A stretch of DNA of 62,841 nucleotides from a virus. The notes below the pieces were generated by a model, which was not told the DNA's origin, did no database searches, and saw only the letters and a program-made list of their open reading frames with translations. The stretch spans positions 1 through 62,841 of IMG/VR virus record IMGVR_UViG_3300033064_004529; one strand, 5' to 3'. The translations under genes and the position numbers were made by a program. This document shows positions 25,957-34,376 of the stretch, piece after piece (within the stretch, counting starts at the first letter, position 1; each line of letters begins with the position of its first letter).

Positions 25957-27108
25957 CTACTTGATGTCCCTAACTTTGCCTTGTGCAACGAAGTTTGTGC
26001 AGCGGAGTTCTCCGATGGTGTAGTAGTGCCCTTCCATGCCGTGACCATCAAGGTTGATGGTGTCCTCTGGGTATCTAGATTCGACGTAGACCGTCGGCAT
26101 CTTGATAGCCACACGGAGGAACCGCGAGTCGGCAAACATGATTGGCGCTACTTCCCCAGTTCTAGCAGTAGCTAGGCTGGAGTTGTAGTCTATACACGGT
26201 ATGATGGGCTGTCCGAAGAAAGTCGCAACGTTGAACCCAGCTTCAGTTCCAGGCCATACGCCGGTTGCCCCGTCTACGCGGGGAATCATCCATGCTGAGC
26301 CTAGTATTCCGGGTACGTTGTAGCGTCTCTCTGCTTCGAGGAGTGCGGACCATACCTTCAGTGTGTTGTGTCCTGTGAAGATTCTGTCTGTTTTTCCGCC
26401 TGCCTTAGCGATGTCAGCCCATACGCCGTCTATGAGACCTATGGTTAAGTCTCTTAGATCGGTTGTGGCGGTGCCTGAGTAGCTTACCTGAGCGTCGTAG
26501 GTTGTCGCGGCATCCCTGTCGATGCCGTAGATGTCTCCATCTCCGGCTGCCGATAGGGCGTTAGCCGTCTCAGCTGAGGAGCAGGCTACGCGGTCAAGGC
26601 TCTCCATGCCCACGCCTGCGGGCGTATCTACATCCTGAATAAGGTATGCGGATAGGCTTCTGATGTGCTCCTCAGCCTTCTGCCTGCGAAGCTCCGATAC
26701 TGGAATCACGTCGTCGTCTGAGTCGTTCAGGACGTAGGACTCCCAGTTCATACCGAAGCCGTGGTCGATGAGCTTAGGGCTGGCGCTTAGTGACGCCCAA
26801 GTGGGCGCTGTGCTGTCGGCGATGCTTGTGAAGGCGGCGGCTGAGCCTGCGCTTAGCCCACCACTCGGGAAGGCCCCACCTGCAGCGGTTTCAACCCTCC
26901 AGCCTGACTTGCCCCAAGGCTCTTTAGGTAGCCCTGCGAACACGTTGGCTTCGTAGTTGATCTGGCTCCAGACTTTGGCTCCGTACACTGTGTTCCTGTA
27001 GGCGGTGTCGCCTACTAGGACTGCGGCTTTAGCCTTCTGCACCATGTCGGCGTTTATGTCTCCGTAATAGAATTTCTCCATCTCTGCTATAGTTTTAAAA
27101 CTTTTCAT
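25957..27108 (-). CDS. Major capsid protein, HK97 fold, 383 aa
   Basis: Follows the protease-scaffold gene. It has the long N-terminal helical arm, the middle GLIDGVWADIAKAGGKTDRIFTG-HNT segment, and the final strand-rich domain with IIPCIDYNSS and PIMFADSRFLRVAIKMP, typical of HK97-type coat proteins. ATG start with GAAAAATAAAAA leader. Likely cleaved at the N-terminus by the neighbouring protease. Confidence 0.85.
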   Translation of the reverse strand: MKSFKTIAEMEKFYYGDINADMVQKAKAAVLVGDTAYRNTVYGAKVWSQINYEANVFAGLPKEPWGKSGWRVETAAGGAFPSGGLSAGSAAAFTSIADSTAPTWASLSASPKLIDHGFGMNWESYVLNDSDDDVIPVSELRRQKAEEHIRSLSAYLIQDVDTPAGVGMESLDRVACSSAETANALSAAGDGDIYGIDRDAATTYDAQVSYSGTATTDLRDLTIGLIDGVWADIAKAGGKTDRIFTGHNTLKVWSALLEAERRYNVPGILGSAWMIPRVDGATGVWPGTEAGFNVATFFGQPIIPCIDYNSSLATARTGEVAPIMFADSRFLRVAIKMPTVYVESRYPEDTINLDGHGMEGHYYTIGELRCTNFVAQGKVRDIK

Positions 27109-27129
27109 TTTTTATTTTCACCTCTTTCT

Positions 27130-28587
27130 CTATTCTACCATCTCATGGATTTCGTTCCAAGACATCCCGTAAAGCTGTGCTAGTGGAACCACTCCCTCTG
27201 GAGCTGCTGTTGTCTGTGTTGCTACTCCCCGTGTCTCTACGGGCGCCACAACTGGGGCTACGGGTGTAGCCACGGGTGCGGGCGCGGCGACTGGTTTAGG
27301 TGTCACTGGCGCTACTGGAGCCTCCGTTCTAGGTGCCTCCAGAGTAGCCTCAGTCGCAGCCGTCTCAACAGGCATATTAGCCTCTGGGACTGGCACTGCG
27401 TCCTGAACTATCTGCTGGATTTCCTCTTGTGTGGGCGCCTTCGCAGGCGCTGGCTCCACAGGTTCAGTGGGTGGCGTCTCAGCCGGAGGCGCAACCGCTT
27501 CAGGAGGTGTCTCCTCTGCGGGTGGCTCCTCGGCTTTCTCTAGATTATCCAGTCTGTCGGCGATTCGCGCCAAGTCGGCTGCCAGTGTCTCCATGGTGAG
27601 GGGTGCGATAGCCTCTTCAGGTTCCTTAGCGACCTCTTTAGGGGTCTCGGGTGTTTCAGGTTCGATATTTTCTCTTATCTCATTTCCTTTTTCTTTATTC
27701 AATGGGATATCCCCATTACTTTTTGGCGTATCCGACTCCTCTGTCGGGAGGGAAAGCGGGTTGACGCCACCGTGCGCCGCTTCTCCCGTTATGGTCCCAT
27801 GAGACCTTAACAATGCGTGGTCGAAGAGGGTTATGTACTCTGCTCCCTCTGCGGGTTCTCTTATGACTCGGGTGTCCTCCGTCTCGAAGGTCATTGGGTC
27901 CACCAAGTCAGATTCTATGATGACGTGGTATTTCCCACAGTTTTCTCCGCGTGTCTTACTTATCTTCACAACGCTCTGTGTGATGATTTTCTCTGTGAAC
28001 TTGTTTGCGACCTCTGCGAGTTTCGCTAGGTCGTCTCTTTTAAGCATATTAAACAAGGATGCCTTGTTTGCGGGTTGGTCTACGATTGACACTTCATACA
28101 ACTCTAACTGGTCTATATATCGGACGCATTTCCCGTTGGTGCATGTGGGGAGTTGAGGGTTGAGGTTGCGTCCGCCTATGCTGAATCCTCGGTATTCTCC
28201 CCGCTCTATTTTCTCCCACACCTCGTCGGATAGCGTTACGTCGTCTCTGACCTGTCCGACGATGTAGAGCCCCTTGTCATCTACTCCGCTGAGGTGGGTG
28301 TTTCCGTTGCTGTCTATGACTGGTTCAAATATGACTTTAGCCATCGGGAGGTTCTGGTGAAGTAGGTTGAGTAGGGCGTAATCGGGGTTTGCCCTCCAAT
28401 GCGTCCACGCGTTTTTAAGCGCTTCGTGGGTTACTACCTCTCCTTGGCTGTCCTCAATGCCCGATATGTTGGCGTATCCTGCTATGAATCGACTGTTCCC
28501 CTCATGATCTCTGAGGGCTAGTTTACGTATGAGCGCATCGGGATTTATTATACGCTCTATGGTTAAATCTACAGTCACAGGTATCAA
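27130..28587 (-). CDS. Prohead protease fused to scaffold, 485 aa
   Basis: TTG start at 28587 with AAGGAT before it. Residues 1-185 form an S78/XkdF-type prohead protease (FIAGYANISGIEDSQGEVVTH, then GEYRGFSIGG-R with the serine, and YEVSIVDQPANKAS). The remaining 300 residues are Pro/Ala/Glu-rich with coiled-coil potential (EETPPEAVAPPAETPP), as in fused scaffolds. The protease should remove the scaffold during head maturation. Confidence 0.85.
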   Translation of the reverse strand: MIPVTVDLTIERIINPDALIRKLALRDHEGNSRFIAGYANISGIEDSQGEVVTHEALKNAWTHWRANPDYALLNLLHQNLPMAKVIFEPVIDSNGNTHLSGVDDKGLYIVGQVRDDVTLSDEVWEKIERGEYRGFSIGGRNLNPQLPTCTNGKCVRYIDQLELYEVSIVDQPANKASLFNMLKRDDLAKLAEVANKFTEKIITQSVVKISKTRGENCGKYHVIIESDLVDPMTFETEDTRVIREPAEGAEYITLFDHALLRSHGTITGEAAHGGVNPLSLPTEESDTPKSNGDIPLNKEKGNEIRENIEPETPETPKEVAKEPEEAIAPLTMETLAADLARIADRLDNLEKAEEPPAEETPPEAVAPPAETPPTEPVEPAPAKAPTQEEIQQIVQDAVPVPEANMPVETAATEATLEAPRTEAPVAPVTPKPVAAPAPVATPVAPVVAPVETRGVATQTTAAPEGVVPLAQLYGMSWNEIHEMVE

Positions 28588-28606
28588 TATCCTTCAATAT
28601 GTTCTA

Positions 28607-28615
28607 CTTAAAAAG
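28607..28615 (-). promoter_or_regulatory. TATA-like box of the capsid genes
   Basis: Minus-strand CTTTTTAAG 20-28 bases before the TTG start of the protease gene. Matches the spacing at other promoters. Confidence 0.45.
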
Positions 28616-28643
28616 GGAACAGCGGGGTTTACCCTATGTTTGG

Positions 28644-28678
28644 GGTGTAAAGTTCCTCACTGTTTATACTGAACTCTG
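28644..28678 (-). repeat. Junction signal copy on the minus strand
   Basis: On the minus strand CAGAGTTC is followed by TATAAACAGTGAGGAAC, across the stop of the 98-codon zinc gene, whose product ends PQSSV. This is the only clear copy attached to a late-strand gene. Confidence 0.55.
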
Positions 28679-28957
28679 AGGTTTCCCCGTTCGGCACTCC
28701 TGACAGACGCGGTGGCGGGGCTCAGGGGTATCGTAGACCCGCTTACATACCTTACACGTCCAGTGGGGTAGTCCAGATGACTTTGCTTGAATTGCTATCT
28801 CCCGTCGCCAATCCAGTTTAGCCTCCTCATACGCTTTGTTGATAACCCCCGTTTCTCCTATCATGTCTTGGAATGAGAATGGTTTACCGCAGCGATGACA
28901 TGAGGTGTATGGTCCCTCCATGGGGTTTAACCCTGCTCCACAGTTAGGACAGGACAT
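28664..28957 (-). CDS. Zinc-ribbon protein, 97 aa
   Basis: The start at 28957 is chosen because it opens directly on MSCPNCGAGL; a longer frame would overlap the upstream gene by over 70 bases. Two zinc ribbons: CPNC...CHRC and CKVCKRV...CQEC. The C-terminus runs into a junction signal copy. It may be an acquired early-type gene placed in the late operon. Confidence 0.7.
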   Translation of the reverse strand: MSCPNCGAGLNPMEGPYTSCHRCGKPFSFQDMIGETGVINKAYEEAKLDWRREIAIQAKSSGLPHWTCKVCKRVYDTPEPRHRVCQECRTGKPQSSV

Positions 28958-29660
28958 CTGCTTGTTTCTTCCTCCATATGGACGCCTCAAGAATGTCCTC
29001 AAATGTTCCCATGTCAATCCATCGTCCCCCGTAGTAGCTGTAGGTTAACTTCATCTGTTTGAGAACGTCGGTAATCTCATATTCGCCTCGCTTGGATGGT
29101 GAAATGTTATTATAGAAGGAGAAGAACGTACTGTCGAGAAAGTATGCCCCCAATACTACGTTTCCTGATATTTCTTCTAGTGGTTTCTCTACTATGTCTA
29201 CAATACGGTGGTTATCTAGAACCGCAACGCCGTAGTTCTTAGCCTTACTCCAAGGCATCTTCTTGAGGACAATCATCGGTTCAAGTTTGTTCTTGAAGCA
29301 GTTTACCTGCATCTCCAACCCGTCGCAGAACAGGTTATCCCCGAGGAGAACCACGAATGGTTCATCTCTGACTCTGTCCCTGCACATGTAGATGGCGTAG
29401 GCGACGCCCTTGGGGGCGCCGTGGTAGTGATAGTCAATGTTTACGCCGAGTTCGCTGCCATCGCCAAGCAACTTGAAGAATCTCTCCGGGTCGTGGTCGC
29501 CCAGTGTGATGATGATGTCGGTTATCCCAGCGTCTCTAAGTGTCTCTATGGCGCCGAATATCATGGGTTTATCGTAGATTAAAACCGCGTGTTTGTTGAT
29601 TATCTTAGTGGTTGGGCGAAGTCTTGTAGAGTGTCCCCCACAGAGAATTATACCGCGCAT
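28944..29660 (-). CDS. RmlA-like sugar-1-phosphate nucleotidyltransferase, 238 aa
   Basis: Signature GGHSTRLRPTTKIINKHAV with IYDKPMI at 29-35, VVLLGDNLFCDG carrying the metal-binding Asp, and ALFVEKP-type VDIVEKPLEEI. Makes an NDP-sugar from sugar-1-phosphate and NTP in the cytosol. Pairs with the epimerase and aminotransferase of the glycan cassette. Confidence 0.9.
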   Translation of the reverse strand: MRGIILCGGHSTRLRPTTKIINKHAVLIYDKPMIFGAIETLRDAGITDIIITLGDHDPERFFKLLGDGSELGVNIDYHYHGAPKGVAYAIYMCRDRVRDEPFVVLLGDNLFCDGLEMQVNCFKNKLEPMIVLKKMPWSKAKNYGVAVLDNHRIVDIVEKPLEEISGNVVLGAYFLDSTFFSFYNNISPSKRGEYEITDVLKQMKLTYSYYGGRWIDMGTFEDILEASIWRKKQADVLS

Positions 29661-29661
29661 T

Positions 29662-30711
29662 TTATATCCAGTTTAAATCCAATGATTTTATTATATAAGC
29701 ATCATGAATTGCTTGATTATAGGAGAGGAATTTGCACTTGGAGAAACAGTTTTTATTCGGGCGACCCTCCATAAGATTCTTATGTCGCTCGCTGAACCAT
29801 ATCTCCCTGAACGAGCCATCCTCAGGAATCGTCCCGATGAGTCCTCCGTCCACCCCCCTCTGCTCACAGCATATCCACACCCCACCAGACGGAGTTATCT
29901 GCGGATTTAAATACGGCGCATAGCACCTGTCAAACCCCCACTCACTCTTAGGTTTAGTCTTCCCTAAGGTAGCGTACACCTTAAAGTCCTCAGTCTCACA
30001 CTGTTTCGCCCTTGAGATTAAACTCTGAACTTCGTCGCCTTTCTCGGCTATCCAGTTGAACCAGTTGAATCCTACTTTGTCTCTAACCTCGTCGTAGTCG
30101 GTGAAGCAGGGGCGTACGTGGGCGAAGTCGCACCCTAGGCTCTTAGCGAGTTCGGCGAAGGCAGGTATCTCCTTGTAGTTGTCTGGGTGAATGAGGAACC
30201 CTACGCCAATACGTGTATGCCGGGATGCCTCCTGAATGTTGCAGAGAATCTTCGTGAAGTCGCCGGTTCCATGGAGTTTCCTATGTGTCTCCGCGGTGGC
30301 TGCGTCTAAGCTGACTCTGATGGTTTTAGACGCCTTAGCATCCTCAGCAGTGAGGTTTGAACCGTTTGTGATGAGAAGGAGGTCGCCCGACTCACTGAGT
30401 ATCTGGAGAAACTCATGTGCCTTCGGGTGGATGAGCGGTTCTCCACCGCCGCAGACTTCCCAGCCTCGTACCCCTAGCATATAGGCGTCTAGGACGATGT
30501 TGCGGAACACCTCCTCATCGAGGAATCCCCCCTCGGTAGCTCTGTGTGAGGTCCAACTACACCAAGCGCATTTATGGTTACATGGGTTGGCGAAGTCGAA
30601 ACTTACCATTGCGGGAGTTGGGATTATTCCGTCATTGATGAGGCGGAGTATGCTCGCGCCATAATGCAAAATTTTCAGGGGGTTAAAGGGAGATAGAAGC
30701 TCTGAACTCAT
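29662..30711 (-). CDS. Radical SAM protein with SPASM-like C-terminus, 349 aa
   Basis: Iron-sulphur motif C44-x3-C48-x2-C51 (CNHKCAWC) after MVSFDFANP, the GGGEPLIH motif at 92-99, and a C-terminal cysteine set (CYAPY ... WICCEQRG ... CFSKCKF) that may hold an auxiliary cluster. Lies between a nucleotidyltransferase and a GT. Could modify a sugar or a peptide; substrate unknown. Confidence 0.85.
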   Translation of the reverse strand: MSSELLSPFNPLKILHYGASILRLINDGIIPTPAMVSFDFANPCNHKCAWCSWTSHRATEGGFLDEEVFRNIVLDAYMLGVRGWEVCGGGEPLIHPKAHEFLQILSESGDLLLITNGSNLTAEDAKASKTIRVSLDAATAETHRKLHGTGDFTKILCNIQEASRHTRIGVGFLIHPDNYKEIPAFAELAKSLGCDFAHVRPCFTDYDEVRDKVGFNWFNWIAEKGDEVQSLISRAKQCETEDFKVYATLGKTKPKSEWGFDRCYAPYLNPQITPSGGVWICCEQRGVDGGLIGTIPEDGSFREIWFSERHKNLMEGRPNKNCFSKCKFLSYNQAIHDAYIIKSLDLNWI

Positions 30712-30738
30712 ATTATAGTAGTTTCACGGTGAGGTATT

Positions 30739-31701
30739 TTAACCTTTGGGAGTCCTCGCCTCTATTTTGTCGATGTCCACAAACCCTTTTACGGCGTCGC
30801 TCATATTCTCATCCCGCTCAGGGTTCACGTAGACTCCCTCATCAGACATTTTTCTACGCCGTTTAAGCATCTCCCCCGTCTTCTTAACCTCTATGTCAAG
30901 CATCGCCCTGTGACGTATATCGAACCCCCAGTGAGGCACAATCAACCCGAAGTCAGCGATGAATCTGAAGCCCTTCTCGCGGGCTTTAAGGCAGAAAAGT
31001 GTGTCATCCGTAAGAGTCGTTCCATAGGGAACAAAGAACCTCTGCTTATCCAATAGTTCCCGCTTCGCCAAGAAGCATCCGAAGGATACGGCGTCCATCC
31101 ACAGGCGTCTGCTGAATATCTCCAGTGGAAACGCCCCCCGCATACCTCTGAGTGTTAGCCCCCGCATCGTCCCCTCATGCAGGAAGAACGCCGTGAAGGT
31201 CGCCATCAACTTCTTTGTTTCCTCGTCAACCTGAGAGAAGAAGTATATGCCCGCCGCCCCATCCGCCCCCAATCTGATGCCGTCGTATAGACGCCTGATG
31301 CTTACAGGAGGATTAAAGTTGTCATGGTCGTTGAAGAACACCATATCCGGCTTACTCCACTTCACCAACAGGTTACGGCACTGAGTAACGTTACGGACAT
31401 GGGGAAGCTCTCCGCCTTTAACCTGCTTCACACGTTTAACCTTAATCTTACGGTAGGAATCCCCATGGGTTCCACGGAACTCCTTCATAACATTATAGGT
31501 AGCGTCATCCCCCTGAACAGTAAAGTATAGGCTGACCAAGTCACGGGGCCAATCATACAGTAGGACGTGGTTGAGGTACTTCTCTAGGAAGGGGGTTGAG
31601 TTGTAGAGGGGGCAGCACACCGCTACTGGGAAGGGGTCAAACTCGGGTAGTTCACGTTCTTCAACATAGAGTTTCCGGAGGTATTCGAGGGTGGCAACCA
31701 T
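30739..31701 (-). CDS. GT-A-like glycosyltransferase, 320 aa
   Basis: PFPVAVCCPLYNSTPFLEKYLNHV opens a GT2-like domain; MVFFNDHDNFNPP at about 120-132 holds the DxD-type acids. Late region has TTLTDDTLFCLKAREKGF. Structure resembles GT2 family members but substrate is not recognisable. Preceded by a TATA-like box. Confidence 0.75.
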   Translation of the reverse strand: MVATLEYLRKLYVEERELPEFDPFPVAVCCPLYNSTPFLEKYLNHVLLYDWPRDLVSLYFTVQGDDATYNVMKEFRGTHGDSYRKIKVKRVKQVKGGELPHVRNVTQCRNLLVKWSKPDMVFFNDHDNFNPPVSIRRLYDGIRLGADGAAGIYFFSQVDEETKKLMATFTAFFLHEGTMRGLTLRGMRGAFPLEIFSRRLWMDAVSFGCFLAKRELLDKQRFFVPYGTTLTDDTLFCLKAREKGFRFIADFGLIVPHWGFDIRHRAMLDIEVKKTGEMLKRRRKMSDEGVYVNPERDENMSDAVKGFVDIDKIEARTPKG

Positions 31702-31723
31702 AGGTTAACCCTGTTGAAACTCT

Positions 31724-31733
31724 CTTTTAAAAC
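31724..31733 (-). promoter_or_regulatory. TATA-like box before the 320-aa GT gene
   Basis: Minus-strand TTTTAAAAGA about 23-32 bases before the ATG at 31701. Confidence 0.4.
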
Positions 31734-31739
31734 TTGCTA

Positions 31740-31847
31740 TCAGAGAAGTTGCACAGTGGCGGTTCTCTTATGTAGCTGCGCTGTGACGCTTCTTGAGTGA
31801 AGTTGCACGGTAGATGCTCTGGACAATAGTTTTACGGTTAGACTCAC
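31740..31847 (-). CDS. 35-aa protein of nine-residue beta repeats
   Basis: GTG start overlaps the upstream stop (GTGA). The whole chain is a repeat: LTVKLLSRAS, TVQLHSRSV, TAQLHKRTA, TVQLL. The same pattern ends the 48-residue protein at 11521. Both are in the late strand. Function unknown; perhaps a small beta-solenoid or strand-exchange element of the virion. Confidence 0.5.
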   Translation of the reverse strand: MSLTVKLLSRASTVQLHSRSVTAQLHKRTATVQLL

Positions 31848-32245
31848 TTTTTCCGTCCCCGCTCCGCTTCATGGCAAATTCCCACTATCTGTTTATGTGG
31901 TCTATCTGGGTCCTTATGTGAGAGGGAGCTTATGCATCTGCTTATGAACTTGTCACGCGGTTCGTCTTTTCCGGGGGCTGGGATGGGTTTGGTTATCATC
32001 TCGTACCAGTCTGATTTGCGTGCCACCTTCTCGATTTCGCTGTCTCCGTCTATCTGGGTGAACTGCCCTCTTTCGCCTAGCACGTCCACTATCTGGATGT
32101 AGCGTGTAAGGTGTTTCTCCAGTTTATCTGATTCATATACGCCTTTAAGCAGTTCTAGCTCCCAGTATAGACGCAGGTTTCCGTCGTCTGAGTCAGGTAC
32201 GCTGTCTGGGTGAAGCACATAGTTTATCCTATTCAGTCGATTCAT
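31844..32245 (-). CDS. Portal-associated hypothetical protein, 133 aa
   Basis: Start at 32245 chosen because ATGA overlaps the upstream stop. Residues 105-130 (FISRCISSLSHKDPDRPHKQIVGICHEA) match a short segment common in phage proteins near the portal, with two conserved cysteines. The rest is helical. Role unknown. Confidence 0.6.
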   Translation of the reverse strand: MNRLNRINYVLHPDSVPDSDDGNLRLYWELELLKGVYESDKLEKHLTRYIQIVDVLGERGQFTQIDGDSEIEKVARKSDWYEMITKPIPAPGKDEPRDKFISRCISSLSHKDPDRPHKQIVGICHEAERGRKK

Positions 32246-32556
32246 TTCCGTTTCCTCCCTTGCGGTACATTCCTTGTCCGTATCTCCCTCTTTGTCTCCG
32301 TTCCCTCGAAGCTCCCCTTCATTACTATCCGTCCACATTTCTTACATTTAAGTATTGGAATACCCATCAACACCGTTGTCCCCCACGTATGCTTCCCGCT
32401 TCGGCAGTTAGGCGAAGGGTCGAAGTGGCGGGGGTGGAAAATCAGTTTAGCGGGTGGAGTCGGCTGAATGCCTAGAACCTTCTCCCTCTGCCTCATGTGG
32501 TTATACGATTTAATCGTGTGCTTTCGCTGAAGTTTCTCTAACTCGCTGTAAACCAT
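32242..32556 (-). CDS. Small zinc-binding late protein, 104 aa
   Basis: CRSGKHTWG and CKKCGRIV suggest one zinc site (Cys, His, Cys, Cys). N- and C-termini are strongly basic. It starts on the last base of the portal stop. May bind nucleic acid during packaging; inference. Confidence 0.6.
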   Translation of the reverse strand: MVYSELEKLQRKHTIKSYNHMRQREKVLGIQPTPPAKLIFHPRHFDPSPNCRSGKHTWGTTVLMGIPILKCKKCGRIVMKGSFEGTETKREIRTRNVPQGRKRK

Positions 32557-34322
32557 TATTCATCAATCTCCTCAGGTTCCTGAAGTGGAACTCCCTGCGC
32601 CGTACCCGTAGCCATAGTCCGCCTCGCGGCGCCGTCCTCATCCTGTGGAATCTTCCCCTCCTCCTCTCTACTCCGTGCCTCAGTCTCGTAAACGGGTTTA
32701 GGTGAAACCGTGAAGTTCCTTCCATCCTCAGACACTGTCACCTCGAACCCCGCTTTTATGGCGAGGCTGATAGACTGTATATTAGTCAGTATAATCTGCT
32801 TATCCCGCAGTTCATCCCTGCTCTCCACCTTGCCGAAGCGCAGCACCCAGTCAGTTATATCCAGTTTAGGAAGGAGGAAATCGTTGAACGGGTCTTCAAC
32901 GTCGCTCATATACTGGCGTGTGACACGGTTCTGAACATCAATCTGAGGGCGGGCATCTATACCCCCGCTTCCCGGCTCTGATAGTGTAACAAATATCGGA
33001 GAAACTCCAAATAAACCGCAAACCTTCTCGACATACAGCCTATAGTAGTCTATGCTCTGCATGTCCCCCAGTTTGGGGGCGATATCGATGGGTACAAGGT
33101 TTTTACCCGACTCTAACCCGATGAATGTGAGAACGGGTTCGAGGCTGAACTGGGTTTCCCCCGTTCTAGCGTCTCGGCGAGTCTTTCCCCGTATCTGAGT
33201 CTTGACGTGTTGACTTATCTCGTCAACCTTCGCCTTATCTGCGCCTTCGACTCCGATTATCGTGTTGGCGTGACCGTGGCTGTAGATTTGAAGGTTGTAC
33301 TCGTCCATGTAGTCTATGACGTACAGGAGTTTCACGGCGGCGACTATCTTGCTAAGTCCGAAGGCGTCGGGGCTGATTCTGCTGCTTGAAGAGTGTATCA
33401 CCTCGTCTTTGCCGAAGCGGGTTACAATCTTGCCGCCGACCTTCTGGATGTACGCCGTCTGAACTAGGTCGAGCCCACACTCATTACACTTGGGGATGGA
33501 TGTCGCTTTCCCCATGACGTTGCTGATGTCCACGAAGCTGTCGGTTTTCTCCTCTACCTGAATCTTCTTGTAGCATACTGGGCAAAAATACTCGGTGCTT
33601 GTGAAGTGTCCATAGGAGTCCATAACGGGGAACGTTATGCTGCTGTCTAGGACTGAGATTGACTTAGGAACCTTCTCTGTCTCCTTCGTGTGAACGTTGA
33701 ACTCATCTGTGTGACCTATCTCCCAGTAGAAGTCGTCAAGCGAGATTATATACCAGAGCGTACTATACAGGAACTCCTTGAACGTCCTACCCTCACAGAG
33801 CAGCGAGTCAACAGCACGTTCCTCACCTATCAGTTTGCGGAGAGTCTTATACTGGTCAATATCAGGAGTCTCAAAATCCTTTCCCTCACAGATTTCACAC
33901 GCCTCCACCTCAGCGTTATCGTACTCCTTATCACATTTACGGCACTTCTTCCTGAAGCGAGACTCTATCTCCCACCCTGGGGTGAGCACCTCCCCTATGG
34001 ATGCCCGTATGATTGTTCTGAGGAGCCAGTGAACCTTAGATAGGGACATGAACTTGGGGTATAGGTATTCGGGGTGGCGGATGGTGGCGTCTCGTTCTCT
34101 CACTGTGAATTCTGGTACTGGTTGGCGGCTGCCTTTGGTGATTAGGCGTGCGCCAAGTATGTCCGTGAGGAGGATGGATGCTATCCGTGGAATCGTGGGT
34201 AGGCGGGTTAACGCGTCTTCGTGAACTATCTGTCCACCCCACATTCCTCTGCTGTATATGTCGTCGGTGTTTCTTATAGGAAGAATCCTGTCTAGCAGTT
34301 TTTTTCCGCCGTTGGAACTCAT
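32556..34322 (-). CDS. Portal protein, 588 aa, with two zinc knuckles
   Basis: Follows the terminase gene, and its length and layout fit HK97-type portals: early VHWLLRTIIRASIGEVLTPGW, then stem and wing region with KVCGLFGVSPIFVTLSEPGSGG, then a C-terminal helix. Unusually it contains two four-cysteine sites: CRKC...CEIC at about 129-149, and CPVC...CNEC at about 253-288. These are predicted loops that could bind zinc. Confidence 0.85.
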   Translation of the reverse strand: MSSNGGKKLLDRILPIRNTDDIYSRGMWGGQIVHEDALTRLPTIPRIASILLTDILGARLITKGSRQPVPEFTVRERDATIRHPEYLYPKFMSLSKVHWLLRTIIRASIGEVLTPGWEIESRFRKKCRKCDKEYDNAEVEACEICEGKDFETPDIDQYKTLRKLIGEERAVDSLLCEGRTFKEFLYSTLWYIISLDDFYWEIGHTDEFNVHTKETEKVPKSISVLDSSITFPVMDSYGHFTSTEYFCPVCYKKIQVEEKTDSFVDISNVMGKATSIPKCNECGLDLVQTAYIQKVGGKIVTRFGKDEVIHSSSSRISPDAFGLSKIVAAVKLLYVIDYMDEYNLQIYSHGHANTIIGVEGADKAKVDEISQHVKTQIRGKTRRDARTGETQFSLEPVLTFIGLESGKNLVPIDIAPKLGDMQSIDYYRLYVEKVCGLFGVSPIFVTLSEPGSGGIDARPQIDVQNRVTRQYMSDVEDPFNDFLLPKLDITDWVLRFGKVESRDELRDKQIILTNIQSISLAIKAGFEVTVSEDGRNFTVSPKPVYETEARSREEEGKIPQDEDGAARRTMATGTAQGVPLQEPEEIDE

Positions 34323-34344
34323 GTCAAATAGAGTTGTGATAAGT

Positions 34345-34360
34345 CTATTATATATACTTA
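34345..34360 (-). promoter_or_regulatory. TATA box before the portal gene
   Basis: Minus-strand AAGTATATATAATAG, 23-38 bases before the ATG at 34322. Strong archaeal TATA match in a 54-base gap. Confidence 0.6.
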
Positions 34361-34376
34361 AAAAAGAAGTAGGGTG

